Shown here: positions 47,314 to 58,522 of the stretch, in pieces
Numbering within the stretch: position 1 is the stretch's first letter
Layout of the letters: every line of letters starts with the position of its first letter
Source: an uncultured Flavobacteriaceae bacterium
Lineage (GTDB): Bacteria; Bacteroidota; Bacteroidia; Flavobacteriales; Flavobacteriaceae
Direction of reading: 5' to 3'
DNA length: 64,000 nucleotides
Assembly (NCBI GenBank): GCA_943788165.1
Contig: CALSPF010000002.1
Coordinates: 124,001-188,000 of the forward strand
Notes under the pieces: model-generated
Seen by the model: only the letters and a program-made list of their open reading frames with translations
What the model was told of the DNA's origin: nothing
Databases searched by the model: none
Program-made: the position numbers and the translations under genes

Positions 47314-48723
47314 ATGAGCATAGAACAAATTTACACCGGTTGCCTTTCTCAAGGAGCTTACTATATTGAAAGCAAAGGAGAAGTGGCCATTATTGACCCC
47401 TTAAGAGAAGTACAGCCTTATTTGGATCGTGTCAATCGAGACAAAGCCCAAGTAAAGTATATTTTTGAAACACATTTTCATGCAGATTTTGTGAGCGGAC
47501 ACATTACCCTCTCGAAAAAAACAGGGGCTCCCATTGTCTACGGACCAAATGCTAATCCAGATTTTGATGTACTTATTGCCAAAGATGAGCAAGTTTTTCC
47601 TTTAGGGGAAATCAGCATTGTTGCCCTGCATACTCCAGGACACACCTTAGAAAGCACCACCTATTTACTTCGAGATAAAGACGGCAAAGATCAAGCAATT
47701 TTTAGTGGAGACACCCTTTTTCTTGGCGATGTGGGACGTCCCGACCTAGCCCAAAAAGCCGAAACCATTACCCAGGAAGATTTGGCCGGCATGCTTTTCG
47801 ACAGTCTCCAAACCAAAATAATGCCTTTGGCCGATGATGTTACCGTATACCCTGCCCACGGTGCAGGTTCTGCCTGTGGAAAAAACATGATGAAGGAAAC
47901 TGTGGATAGTCTAGGGAACCAAAAGAAAATGAATTATGCGCTTCGTCACGATATGTCCAAAGAAGAATTCATCAAAGAAGTGACCGACGGCCTCCTTCCA
48001 CCTCCTTCTTATTTCCCATTAAATGTAAAAATGAATAAAAGTGGTTATGAAGACATTGGGCAAGTAATCGAACGCGGAACACATGCCCTAACGCCAGATG
48101 CTTTTGAACAATTGGCCAATAGCGAGGGAGCAATCGTATTGGATGTACGCCACCAAAACGAGTTTGTAAAAGGCCATATTCCCCAATCCATTTTCATTGG
48201 AATCGATGGTGGCTTTGCCCCTTGGGTTGGAACGCTCATTGCCGATGTCAAACAACCGATCTTACTGGTCACTCCTCCCGGCGAGAAGAAGAAACCATCA
48301 CTCGTTTATCTCGTGTTGGCTTTGATCAAACCCTTGGATATTTAGCAGGCAGTTTTGACGCCTGGAAGGCACAAGGCAAAGACTTTGACCGCATCAGCGG
48401 TGTCAGTGCTGAGACCTTTGCACTAGAAATGAGCGAAAATCCCTTACCCGTTTTTGATGTACGAAAAGAAGGAGAGTTTATTTCTGAACATGTTGAAGTT
48501 GCCAAAAATGTATCACTTGACTTTTTAAACGATCACTTAAACGAATTCCCAGAAAAAGGAAGCTTTTATCTCCACTGTGCGGGGGGCTACCGCTCTGTCA
48601 TCGCTGCATCACTTTTGAAAAAAAGAGGCATTCACAATCATTATTGACGTGCAGGGCGGCTTCAAGGCGATTAAAGAAACGAACATCTCATTAACCGACT
48701 ATATCTGTCCATCAACACTGTAA
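47314..48723 (+). pseudogene. MBL-fold persulfide dioxygenase-like/rhodanese fusion, two frameshifts
   Basis: ETHFHADFVSGH, HTPGHTLEST, FSGDTLFLGDVGRPDL, rhodanese DVRKEGEFISEHV...HCAGGYRS; -1 shifts near 48283 and 48637. Confidence 0.85.
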
Positions 48724-48726
48724 ACC

Positions 48727-49296
48727 ATGATTGAGTTTTTATTACAACCCTGGCCCTGGTGTTTTAGCGGCCCCATGATTGCCTTTGTCCTCTTTTTACT
48801 TCTTTGGACAGGTAAATCTTTTGGTATGTCTTCCAACCTTCGTACCCTTTGCGCTGCAATGGGAGCAGGTAAAAACCTTTCCTTTTTTCAGTTCGACTGG
48901 AAGGCGCAACGCTGGAATCTCGTCGTGGCGTCGGGTGCTGTTTTAGGGGGCTTTATTGCTTCGCTAACTTACCTAAGCGCTTCTACCGCTGTGGCCATTA
49001 GTCCAGCAACCATTACTACAATTAAATGAGATGGGTATTCTCGACGCAGGCCAAAGCTATATGCCTGCGAACAGCTGTTTGGTCTAGCATGCCTTTGGCT
49101 CTGTTAAGTCTGTCTTTACTCTTGAGTCTGGGCGGCTTTCTTCGTGGGCTTTGGCGCCCGCTATGCTGGCGGATGCACCTCTGGTCATGCCATTTCTGGC
49201 CTCAGTAATTTCCAACTCCCCTCCCTCATTGCCGTTATTGGCTTTTTCGTGGGTGGCCTAATTGTTAACCATTTCATTCTTCCAATTTTATTATAA
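48727..49296 (+). pseudogene. YeeE/YedE-type transporter, multiple frameshifts
   Basis: MIEFLLQPWPWCFSGPMIAFVLFLLLWTGKSFGMSSNLRT; other frames give LNEMGILDAGQSYMPA and [45 protein letters not shown]. Confidence 0.85.
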
Positions 49297-49712
49297 TGCG
49301 CACACTTCTCTATTTCTCCATCGGAATTCTTTTTGGCATAACCATGTTCAAATCAGAAGCGGCCTCGTGGTTTCGCATCTATGAAATGTTTCAATTCAAC
49401 GCTTTCCACATGTATGGCATTATTGGTTCTGCCTTGTTTTGCGGTGCAATTATCACTTTTGTCCTTAAAAAATTTAACGTTAATTCTGTCGTAGACGGAG
49501 AACCCATTGTTATTCCCAGCAAAGAAAGTGGCTGGAAACGCTACCTTTTTGGCGGAGTGTTTTTTGGTTTTGGCTGGGCCATTTCGGGCGCTTGTCCAGG
49601 ACCAATGTTTACCGTATTAGGGGCTGGGTTTTTGCCCATACTTGTGGTCATCGCTTCTGCAACGCTAGGTACTTTTTGTTATGGATTACTCCAAAAAAAG
49701 ATTCCGCATTAG
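49296..49712 (+). CDS. YeeE/YedE-type transporter, second subunit/half
   Basis: GVFFGFGWAISGACPGPMFTVLGAGFLPILVV. Confidence 0.9.
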   Translation: MRTLLYFSIGILFGITMFKSEAASWFRIYEMFQFNAFHMYGIIGSALFCGAIITFVLKKFNVNSVVDGEPIVIPSKESGWKRYLFGGVFFGFGWAISGACPGPMFTVLGAGFLPILVVIASATLGTFCYGLLQKKIPH

Positions 49713-50847
49713 GCTGCAGTAGGTACCCAAGAAGCGAGTACTTCTCCTAAACGAATGGCCCATTCAAAGGAATAGGCTTTACCGAAAATAAAACCAATAA
49801 ATACGACATAGAGGCCAAGCAGTAAATAAGCGTGGACTTTCCGTAAACCAGCATTGAAGTAATAAATCAAAAAAGCGGCAACCGTTAAAAGCACTAAGCT
49901 TGCTTGCAATTCTGCTACATTGGCAACCGTTTCTGATGTCATGCTAATGGGACCATTGAAGAGCGTAAATGCAAACAGTGGAAAGCCAAGGGCGAAGCAA
50001 ATATCAAAAATATTGCTCCCAAGCGCGTTAGCAACGGCATCGTCATAGTTCCCTGCAACCGCATCACGGTAAGATAAAATCGTGTCTGGGACACTGGTTG
50101 CGGCTGAAGCCAAAACAACCGCAATAAAATAAGGGGCAATCCCATTTCGCCTGATAATAATTCACAAGAATGGATTAAAACAATACAGGCCAAACCAATG
50201 ACTAACATCGAAAAAAGCAACAACATCCATGCATTGAGTGTATTGATTTGTTTCCTAATAAAAACATGTTCAAAATCCAACAAAAGGAGAGATTTTACTA
50301 TGGTTGGTTTTCGACCAACGGGGTATTCTTTTACTTCCTCTATTGTTGTTAAGACTACTCCTTCTTTCGTTTTCATGGTTGAAAACATATAGGCAACATA
50401 AACCACATAGGTAAACATTAAGCCTAGTCCGTGCATCCAGGTTAGATGATTTCCTGAAACCATATAAATGAGGATAAGTTCGGCGATTATTAAACCAATA
50501 CCATCGCGAAGAATAACTTTCTTCGACACCTTAACTTTGTGCGCTATGCCGTAACCAATTACAGCAATAATAACGACTGCGGGAATAATCATCCCATTGA
50601 AAATAGCACTTCCTGCTGTTGTCCCAATTCCAAAAGCAAAATTGTCAACCTCACCTAAAAGCATTAAACTAAAAAGAGTGGTAAATAGCTCTGGAATTGA
50701 ACTTCCCACCGCATTAATGGTTGCTCCTCTTACGCCGTCTGTTAAGTTTCGTCCGAGGTAGCCAGAAGCTACCTCAAACCCATCGCTTGAACGCCATATA
50801 ATTAACATTGCAAGGGTAATGGCAAAGAGAGCAGAAAGTATAACCAT
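49709..50847 (-). pseudogene. CaCA-family Na+/Ca2+ exchanger-like protein, one frameshift
   Basis: NAVGSSIPELFTTLFSL and SAATSVPDTILSYRDAVAGNYDDAVANALGSNIFDI lie in different frames; -1 shift near 50139. Confidence 0.85.
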
Positions 50848-51052
50848 GGATTTGTTTTATCGTCACAAAACTACATTATTTTTGTTTTATGTCCCTGCTA
50901 TTTTTGAAGCGATGGTTTATCAAGTCTTCCTGAAATTTTGTACCTTAGTTGGTATGGGATACTTTTTGACAAATATATTGGTTTACGGTTTTTTGTTTGC
51001 CCTTGTCGTAATGGGCTATAATGCTATCCGAGAAATGAAGAATAAAAAATAA
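50846..51052 (+). CDS. Small two-TM membrane protein
   Basis: MDLFYRHKTTLFLFYVPAIFEAMVYQVFLKFCTLVGMGYFLTNILVYGFLFALVVMGYNAIREMKNKK. Confidence 0.55.
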   Translation: MDLFYRHKTTLFLFYVPAIFEAMVYQVFLKFCTLVGMGYFLTNILVYGFLFALVVMGYNAIREMKNKK

Positions 51053-51126
51053 AAGACTGACTTACCTCATCAAACAGTTTGTTTTTGCTTTTTATCCTCA
51101 CTACTTTTGCCTAAAAAGCACGCAAC

Positions 51127-51531
51127 ATGAAATCCTCTAAAAAACCCGACGGTGTGGCATGGGATGAAGAAAATCAGGAATATATTTCCAAGCTTCTTCC
51201 TTACGCAACAAGCAACAGCAGTCCCGTCATTTCCATTCCCAATGTTGATGCTTTCAAAAAGAAAGGTGTGGATAAGGTTTCTAAACAGTTTCAGGCAGAA
51301 CTCACCGACTTACAAAACAAGATCAAATCGTTTGTTACGCTTGCTGCGGATACCCAACAGGTTTATTCAGCAAAATTTAAATTTGAACCCATTGTCGGAG
51401 AAAGCTATCATTTATATGTAGGCGAAAAAGGCGAGAATTTTCTTTCGCTAATTGCTCCATCCAGCTGGAACAAAGAGCACCTCGGTACTTTTCGTCTCAA
51501 TGGAGAGTATAAATGGGAGCGCGAGGATTAA
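51127..51531 (+). CDS. DUF2452-like protein
   Basis: KPDGVAWDEENQEYISKLLPYATSNSSPVISIPNVDAFK...YHLYVGEKGENFLSLIAPSSW. Confidence 0.75.
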   Translation: MKSSKKPDGVAWDEENQEYISKLLPYATSNSSPVISIPNVDAFKKKGVDKVSKQFQAELTDLQNKIKSFVTLAADTQQVYSAKFKFEPIVGESYHLYVGEKGENFLSLIAPSSWNKEHLGTFRLNGEYKWERED

Positions 51532-52049
51532 AAGAAAACTTGTGTTCCAAAACCCATTCCCGTGGCATCGAATTGAATCCCAACACCTAAATAGAGATAG
51601 TCCCCAAGAATGTTTTTATAATGCGGGGGACTTTTTTTCCAACCCTCAACCATACATTCAGCCAAAGCTTCTGTAGATCGGGTATCTCCGCAGCCAATAA
51701 CGTTTTCAAACCAAGGGACCCGTGCAATGTTTTCGGCAATTCCACTATATCGATTCCCTATTTTTCGCCAAGGTTGTATCCCTAACTTTTCAGCTCGTGT
51801 AACCGGATTTAATCCCTCAGAATCAATATGACTGTAAAATGCTTTTGTGGCCATATTATTACTGTGATATTGCGCTAAAAAGGTGAGGCTGTCCAGCGCT
51901 TTTAAGGCTGGTAAACCCTTGGCTGCTCGTAAGGCATTTGTTTTTTGAAAAATAAGGCGGCTAATCCCTTCTGTGCTTTGTTGTGCCAAGGTGAGCTGGC
52001 AAGCCAAAAACAAGCCAAAGAATAGTAAAGAAAAGAAAGGCTTTTGCAT
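51528..52049 (-). CDS. CAP/SCP-domain protein
   Basis: TNALRAAKGLPALKALDSLTFLAQYHSNNMATKAFYSHIDSEG...YKNILGDYLYLGVG. Confidence 0.85.
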   Translation of the reverse strand: MQKPFFSLLFFGLFLACQLTLAQQSTEGISRLIFQKTNALRAAKGLPALKALDSLTFLAQYHSNNMATKAFYSHIDSEGLNPVTRAEKLGIQPWRKIGNRYSGIAENIARVPWFENVIGCGDTRSTEALAECMVEGWKKSPPHYKNILGDYLYLGVGIQFDATGMGFGTQVFF

Positions 52050-52101
52050 TTGAAAAAAATTAGTCCAACAAATATGCTTAATTTTACCCAATAATCACAG
52101 C

Positions 52102-52494
52102 ATGGAAAGTCCAAGACAAAAGAAAATAGCCGCCTTATTGCAACAAGAAATTGCGCAACTACTTCAAGGAGCCATCCGAAAAGAAGGGGTGAATAACCTT
52201 TTGGTCTCAGTAACAAAAGTAAATGTAACCGTCGATTTATCTGTCGCCAAGGTTCACCTCAGCCTCTTCCCTTCCAAAGAGGCCGATAAATGGCTGGAAG
52301 GCATTCAATCAAATGCTTTTCAAGTAAAACATGATTTAGCACAATTGCTAAGAAACGAACTGCGTCGTATTCCTGAGCTTCTTTTCTTTCTTGACGATTC
52401 TCTCGACTATATCGAAGGAATTGATGCCGCTCTAAAGGCCACAGAAAACCCTATCCTAGATGGTGAAAAACTGAAAAAACGCAAAAAAAAATAA
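52102..52494 (+). CDS. rbfA: Ribosome-binding factor A
   Basis: MESPRQKKIAALLQQEIAQLL...SVTKVNVTVDLSVAKVHLSLFP...RNELRRIPELLFFLDDSLDYIEGID. Confidence 0.9.
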   Translation: MESPRQKKIAALLQQEIAQLLQGAIRKEGVNNLLVSVTKVNVTVDLSVAKVHLSLFPSKEADKWLEGIQSNAFQVKHDLAQLLRNELRRIPELLFFLDDSLDYIEGIDAALKATENPILDGEKLKKRKKK

Positions 52495-52497
52495 GCC

Positions 52498-53700
52498 GTG
52501 CGTGTCCCTTTTTTTATTGCCTTGCGTTACTTTTTTTCCAAAAGCAAACAAACCATTGTTAATCTAATCAACCTTATCTCTATCGGTGTTGTTTTGGTTG
52601 CTACCGCTTCTCTTTTTATAGTCCTAAGCGCCTTTAGTGGGCTCAAAGAGTTTGGGCTTTCTTTTTCAAACTCCTTCGATCCGGGTCTCCGTATCGAGAC
52701 GGTTCAAGGAAAAACACTTCTTGTTGACTCTCTTCAAATCGCTGCACTACACGAGTTGTCCTTTGTTGAAGCAGCCACTCCTCTGCTTGAAGAAAAAATC
52801 TTTTTAAACTTCCGCAATAAAAACCACGTTGCTTACCTCAAGGGGGTGGAAGACAATTACCAAACCGTTGTTCCTATAGATTCTTTGATTGTGCGTGGGA
52901 ATTGGTTTCTGAACGATTTTGACGAAGTGGTTATTGGTGGAGGCATTGCGCGTGCCCTTAGCCTTGGCGTATACGATTATACCGATTTTTTAACATTAAC
53001 CGCCCCGAAAAGAAAAGGCGGTGTTGGCTTAGGGCAAAATCCTTTTATCAACCAAACAGCTTTGGTCGCCGGGATCTATTTTGCGAATGAAGAAATCGAC
53101 AAAAAATACCTCTTTGCTAAAATCGATTTGGCGCGTCGATTACTTCAGCGTGGAAAAAACGAATATACCTCTATTGACTTGAAAACAACGGGGCAACAAA
53201 GTGTTTCATCTATGGAGGAACAAATCTCTACTGTTCTTGGTCAAACGGTTTCTGTTCGAAACAGAGCACAGCTCAATGCGGCTTTATATAAAATGTTAAA
53301 CACAGAAAATGTAGCGGTTTACCTTATTTTTAGTCTTGTCATTATCATTGCACTATTCAATGTAGTGGGTGCGCTCATCATGATGTTTTTAGATAAAAAG
53401 CCACAACTTCGCATCTTGTTTGCCATGGGTCTGTTGCCCAAAGAAATACAACGGGTGTTCTTCTATTTAGGGGGGTTAATTAGCTGGGTTGGTGGCGGCT
53501 TGGGAATAATCGTTGGAGCGGTTTTAGTGCTGTTTCAGCAGGCCTTTCCCTTTTTACTTGTGCCAGGAACGAGCTTGCCTTACCCGGTGAAATTTGAGCT
53601 AAACAACTTCTTTGTCGTTTTTTGTACCATCTTTGTCTTGGGCACTTTTGCTGCTTTTTGGGCAACCCGAAATATGGACAAAAAAATAGCCAAAGGCTAA
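52498..53700 (+). CDS. FtsX/LolE-like ABC transporter permease
   Basis: N-term IALRYFFSKSKQTIVNLINLISIGVVLVATASLFIVLSAFSGL; C-term FtsX TMs. Confidence 0.9.
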   Translation: MRVPFFIALRYFFSKSKQTIVNLINLISIGVVLVATASLFIVLSAFSGLKEFGLSFSNSFDPGLRIETVQGKTLLVDSLQIAALHELSFVEAATPLLEEKIFLNFRNKNHVAYLKGVEDNYQTVVPIDSLIVRGNWFLNDFDEVVIGGGIARALSLGVYDYTDFLTLTAPKRKGGVGLGQNPFINQTALVAGIYFANEEIDKKYLFAKIDLARRLLQRGKNEYTSIDLKTTGQQSVSSMEEQISTVLGQTVSVRNRAQLNAALYKMLNTENVAVYLIFSLVIIIALFNVVGALIMMFLDKKPQLRILFAMGLLPKEIQRVFFYLGGLISWVGGGLGIIVGAVLVLFQQAFPFLLVPGTSLPYPVKFELNNFFVVFCTIFVLGTFAAFWATRNMDKKIAKG

Positions 53701-54689
53701 ACCATCACATAGTCGTTCCAATCGCGCTTCACATCTGCCAAAGCGGCAAAGACGTCTTCTGAGGCGTTAGATGTTACCATACGGGTACGGTACTCTTTAA
53801 AATTTGGAATTCCTTTAAAGTAATTCGTATAGTGACGACGCGTTTCCAAAACACCCAAAACTTCTCCTTTCCACGCAATAGACATTTCAAGATGACGACG
53901 GGCAGCCTCTACACGCTCGCTAATTGTTGGTGAAGGAAGATGAGTTCCTGTCGCAATAAAATGTTTCACTTGATTGAAAAACCATGGGTTTCCAATACTT
54001 ACTCGGCCAATCATTGCGCCATCCAACCCATATTGATCGCGCATTTCAACAGCACGCTCTGGTGTATTGACATCCCCATTACCAAAAACAGGGATATGCA
54101 TGCGAGGATTGTTCTTTACTTCTGCTATTGGCCCCCAGTCAGCATCTCCTTTATACATTTGTGCTCTTGTTCGGCCATGAATAGAAATTGCAGCACAACC
54201 AACATCTTGTAGCCGTTCGGCCACTTCGACAATCTTGATCGAGTCGTGATCCCAGCCCAAACGTGTTTTTACTGTTATAGGCAGCGAGGTGTGCTTGACC
54301 ATTTCTTCGGTTAGTTTTACCATCAAAGGAATGTCTTTGAGAATTCCAGCACCAGCGCCTTTGCAAACTACTTTTTTTACTGGACAGCCAAAGTTAATGT
54401 CAATAATGTCTGGCTTAGATGCTTCAACAATCTCGACAGAGCGCAACATCGAATCGATGTTTGCGCCAAAAATCTGGATCCCTACCGGGCGTTCTTTTTC
54501 GTAAATATCTAGCTTTTGGACACTTTTTGCCGCATCGCGAATAAGGCCTTCACTCGAGATAAACTCAGTGTACACCACATCTGCGCCGTTCTCTTTGCAC
54601 AATGCGCGAAAGGGAGGATCACTTACATCCTCCATGGGAGCTAGTAAGAGCGGAAATGCGGGTAGTTCGATGTTTCCAATTTTAACCAT
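53697..54689 (-). CDS. dusB: tRNA-dihydrouridine synthase
   Basis: LAPMEDVSDPPFRALCKENGADVVYTEF; NFGCPVKKVVCKGAGAGIL; GDADWGPIAEVK; IGRVSIGNPWFF. Confidence 0.93.
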   Translation of the reverse strand: MVKIGNIELPAFPLLLAPMEDVSDPPFRALCKENGADVVYTEFISSEGLIRDAAKSVQKLDIYEKERPVGIQIFGANIDSMLRSVEIVEASKPDIIDINFGCPVKKVVCKGAGAGILKDIPLMVKLTEEMVKHTSLPITVKTRLGWDHDSIKIVEVAERLQDVGCAAISIHGRTRAQMYKGDADWGPIAEVKNNPRMHIPVFGNGDVNTPERAVEMRDQYGLDGAMIGRVSIGNPWFFNQVKHFIATGTHLPSPTISERVEAARRHLEMSIAWKGEVLGVLETRRHYTNYFKGIPNFKEYRTRMVTSNASEDVFAALADVKRDWNDYVMV

Positions 54690-54769
54690 TGGGTGATTTT
54701 TTACAAAAATAAGCAAAAAAGCCTCCCCACAAAGCCTTATCTTTGCATGGCTATGAAAGACGGCGCCGA

Positions 54770-56566
54770 ATGAAAAACATTAGAAATTTTTGCATCATTG
54801 CTCACATCGACCACGGAAAAAGCACCTTGGCCGATCGCTTACTTGACTTTACCGGATCGGTAACCGAGCGCGAAAAACAAGATCAGCTTTTAGACAGCAT
54901 GGATTTGGAGCGCGAACGAGGTATTACCATTAAATCGCATGCGATACAAATGGAATATGTTCATGAAGGAGAGGAATATATTCTCAACCTAATTGATACT
55001 CCTGGCCATGTCGACTTTTCATATGAGGTTTCACGATCAATCGCAGCCTGTGAAGGTGCGCTCTTAATTGTGGATGCCGCCCAAAGCATACAGGCACAGA
55101 CCATTTCAAACCTTTATCTGGCCCTAGAAAATGACTTAGAGATTATTCCCGTTTTAAATAAAGTTGACCTTCCTTCCGCAAACCCTGAAGAAGTAACCGA
55201 CGACATCGTTGACTTACTCGGCTGTAGCCCCAATGAAGTTATTCCTGCTTCTGCAAAAACAGGCCTTGGAATTAAAGACATTCTAACAGCAATTATCGAT
55301 CGTGTTCCAGCACCCAAAGGAAGTCCAGACGAGCCTCTTCAGGCTTTAATCTTTGACTCTGTTTACAATCCCTTCCGGGGTGTAGAGACCTATTTCCGAA
55401 TTTTAAATGGCCGCATTCGCAAAGGACAAAAAATACAATTCATCGCCACGCAAAAGACCTATAATGCGGATGAAATTGGAACACTAAAACTAAAACAAGT
55501 CCCTAGAAAGGAAATTTCTGCAGGAGATGTTGGCTACCTCATTACTGGGATAAAAGAAGCCAAAGAAGTGAAGGTTGGAGACACCATTACCACACCTGAA
55601 AATCCAACGCAAAACGCCGTTGATGGTTTTGAAGAGGTGAAACCTATGGTCTTTGCAGGAATATATCCTGTAGATACTGAAGACTATGAAGAGCTTCGTA
55701 ACTCCATGGAAAAGCTTCAACTAAACGATGCTTCGTTGGTCTTTTTGCCCGAAAGTTCTGCAGCACTCGGTTTTGGTTTCCGTTGTGGGTTTTTGGGCAT
55801 GTTACACTTAGAAATTATTCAGGAGCGATTAGAGCGTGAGTTCAACATGTCCGTTATTACGACGGTTCCCAACGTATCCTATCATGCGTATACACGAAAA
55901 AACCCGGACGAAATTCTTTTGGTTAACAACCCTTCTGACTTACCCGATCCTTCTGGAATGGACCGTGTTGAAGAGCCTTTTATTCGTGCGACTATAATTA
56001 CCAAAGCAGATTATGTGGGGAATGTTATGTCACTGTGTATCGAAAAACGCGGACAAATTACCAACCAAACCTACCTAACCACAGAGCGCGTAGAGCTTTC
56101 CTTCGAAATGCCCTTAGCCGAAATTGTCTTTGATTTTTATGATCGCTTAAAAACCGTTTCCAAAGGCTATGCCTCTTTCGATTACTCTCCATTAGGAATG
56201 CGCGCCTCCAAATTAGTAAAGGTAGATATTCTTCTCAACGCCAATCAGGTTGATGCTTTGTCGGCCTTAATTCATGCAGACAATGCCTATTCTATTGGGA
56301 AAAAAATGTGTGAGAAATTACGCGAACTCATTCCGCGTCAACAATTTGATATTCCCGTTCAGGCGGCTATTGGAGCGAAAATCATTTCACGAGAAACCAT
56401 CAAGGCCTTGCGTAAAGATGTGACTGCCAAATGTTATGGAGGAGATATTTCCCGTAAACGAAAACTGTTGGAAAAGCAGAAAAAGGGAAAGAAAAAAATG
56501 CGCCAAGTAGGGAATGTTGAAATCCCGCAACAAGCATTTATGGCCGTCTTGAAACTCAATGACTAA
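54770..56566 (+). CDS. lepA: Elongation factor 4
   Basis: [83 protein letters not shown]. Confidence 0.97.
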   Translation: MKNIRNFCIIAHIDHGKSTLADRLLDFTGSVTEREKQDQLLDSMDLERERGITIKSHAIQMEYVHEGEEYILNLIDTPGHVDFSYEVSRSIAACEGALLIVDAAQSIQAQTISNLYLALENDLEIIPVLNKVDLPSANPEEVTDDIVDLLGCSPNEVIPASAKTGLGIKDILTAIIDRVPAPKGSPDEPLQALIFDSVYNPFRGVETYFRILNGRIRKGQKIQFIATQKTYNADEIGTLKLKQVPRKEISAGDVGYLITGIKEAKEVKVGDTITTPENPTQNAVDGFEEVKPMVFAGIYPVDTEDYEELRNSMEKLQLNDASLVFLPESSAALGFGFRCGFLGMLHLEIIQERLEREFNMSVITTVPNVSYHAYTRKNPDEILLVNNPSDLPDPSGMDRVEEPFIRATIITKADYVGNVMSLCIEKRGQITNQTYLTTERVELSFEMPLAEIVFDFYDRLKTVSKGYASFDYSPLGMRASKLVKVDILLNANQVDALSALIHADNAYSIGKKMCEKLRELIPRQQFDIPVQAAIGAKIISRETIKALRKDVTAKCYGGDISRKRKLLEKQKKGKKKMRQVGNVEIPQQAFMAVLKLND

Positions 56567-56568
56567 TC

Positions 56569-57122
56569 ATGGTAGAGATGCGATTTGCGCAAAACACTTC
56601 AGATCTCAACAACATCCTTCTTTTACAAGAGAAAAACAGTAAACATTCCATTTCCCCACGCGAAAGAAAAAGTGAAGGCTTTGTTACCGTCCGCCACAGT
56701 CTAGCACAATTGAAGAAGATGCAGGCTGTATCACCACAGATTATCGCCTTGCAAGAGAATGATCTATTGGTTTTTCCTTAGTCATGCCTTTAGAATTAAA
56801 GACGGTGATTCCCTCTCTTGTCCCGCTCTTTGTGATTCTCGCCTCGCTCGTCTATAAAGACAAACCCCTTAAAGAACTTGACTATTATGTGATGGGACAA
56901 ATTTGCGTGGACAAAAGTCATCGAGGTAAAGGTGTTTTTAGGAATCTTTATGCCGCGCACAGAAAGCATCTTTCTACAAAATACAACTACTGTATTAATG
57001 AAATTTCCTCCTCGAATTTACGGTCACTAAATGCTCATCTGGCGGTTGGCTTTGAAGTCCTTCACTCCTTTGTCGATCCAACAGACGAATGGACAATTGT
57101 GCTCTGGGATTGGACCCGCTAA
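56569..57122 (+). pseudogene. GNAT-family acetyltransferase, frameshifted
   Basis: Two ORFs joined by shift near 56765; C-term GQICVDKSHRGKGVFRNLYAAHRKHL. Confidence 0.8.
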
Positions 57123-57177
57123 GCCTGCTCTTCAAAAAAAGTTTTCCTACCTTAGTGCTAACCTTCAATTACAACCT

Positions 57178-58521
57178 ATGGAACTGATTTTTTTGGCCGC
57201 TATACTCCTTTTATTATGTGTTAACCTCTACTATGTGTTGACCAAAAAGGAAGGGAATTCGTCTGGTGAGACGCAGGCTGCCCTAACGCGATTTGACCAA
57301 CAATTGGGCCAAACAGATAAGCAAATGAAAGATGAATTTCAGCGTAATCGAGAGGAAAACCAAGGCGCCTTTAAAAGCCAACGAGAAGAATTGACCAAGT
57401 CCCTTGCCCAATTCGAAGAGCGCTTTGAAAACAATTCTCGTCGATTGAACAAAATTCTTAAAGAACGTTTCACTTCGCTCAATGAAAAACAAAATCAACT
57501 GAATTTGGATGCAGAAAAACGCATCAAAGAAGTGCATGAAACAGTTGAAAGACAGTTAAAAGAACTGCGCGAAGACAATAGCAAACAACTTACAGAGGTT
57601 CGAAAAACAGTTGATGAAAAGCTTCAAAAAACCCTGAACGAACGACTCAGTCAGTCGTTTGAAACCGTAGGAAAACAGCTAAAATCCGTACAAGAAGGCT
57701 TGGGAGAAATGAAAACATTAGCCAACGATGTTGGGGGCTTAAAAAAGGTCTTAAGCAACGTAAAAATGCGCGGAGGTTTTGGGGAGGTACAACTGTCCAT
57801 GTTGCTCGAAAACATTTTAGCTCCCGACCAATATGAGGCTAACGTAAAAACAAAAATTGGCAGTGACGCCAATGTTGAATTTGCCATTAAACTTCCTGGA
57901 AAAGACAACAATAATACGCCTGTATGGATCCCTGTTGATGCTAAATTCCCCAAAGACATTTACGAACATTTACAGAATGCCTATGAAGACGGAACCGTTG
58001 CACTAGTCGAACAAGCGCAAAAAGAGCTGGAAACAACCATCAAAAAAATGGCCAAAGACATCCGGGATAAATATATTGATCCACCGAACACAACTGATTT
58101 TGCCATCATGTTTTTACCTTTTGAAGGCATCTATGCTGAGGTCGTACGCAAAGCAGCTCTATTGGAGAGCTTACAGCGCGACTATAAGGTAATTGTTACA
58201 GGGCCAACAACCTTAGCCGCCATCTTAAACAGCTTGCAAATGGGCTTCAAAACCTTGGCCATTCAAAAACGCTCCAGTGAGGTTTGGAATGTTCTAGGTG
58301 ATGTAAAAAAAGAGTTTGGCAATTTTGGGGGGATGATGCAAAAAGCTCAAAAGAACATCCAAACGGGGCTGAGTCAACTCGATGACGTTATGGGGGTTCG
58401 CACCCGTGCCATTGAACGAAAATTAAAAGATGTGAGTCGTTTAGACGACGCTCCTATTTCACCACAAATAAAAGCCCCTATCGAAGAAAACCTACTAGAC
58501 CTTGACCAAAAAACAGACTAA
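57178..58521 (+). CDS. rmuC: DNA recombination protein RmuC
   Basis: MRGGFGEVQLSMLLENILAPDQY; WIPVDAKFPKDIYEHL; FAIMFLPFEGIYAEVVR; TTLAAILNSLQMGF. Confidence 0.93.
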   Translation: MELIFLAAILLLLCVNLYYVLTKKEGNSSGETQAALTRFDQQLGQTDKQMKDEFQRNREENQGAFKSQREELTKSLAQFEERFENNSRRLNKILKERFTSLNEKQNQLNLDAEKRIKEVHETVERQLKELREDNSKQLTEVRKTVDEKLQKTLNERLSQSFETVGKQLKSVQEGLGEMKTLANDVGGLKKVLSNVKMRGGFGEVQLSMLLENILAPDQYEANVKTKIGSDANVEFAIKLPGKDNNNTPVWIPVDAKFPKDIYEHLQNAYEDGTVALVEQAQKELETTIKKMAKDIRDKYIDPPNTTDFAIMFLPFEGIYAEVVRKAALLESLQRDYKVIVTGPTTLAAILNSLQMGFKTLAIQKRSSEVWNVLGDVKKEFGNFGGMMQKAQKNIQTGLSQLDDVMGVRTRAIERKLKDVSRLDDAPISPQIKAPIEENLLDLDQKTD

Positions 58522-58522
58522 A

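Noticed and set aside
53480-54504. Short ORFs antisense to FtsX-like and dusB genes
   Set aside because: Overlap well-supported conserved genes; no independent support.
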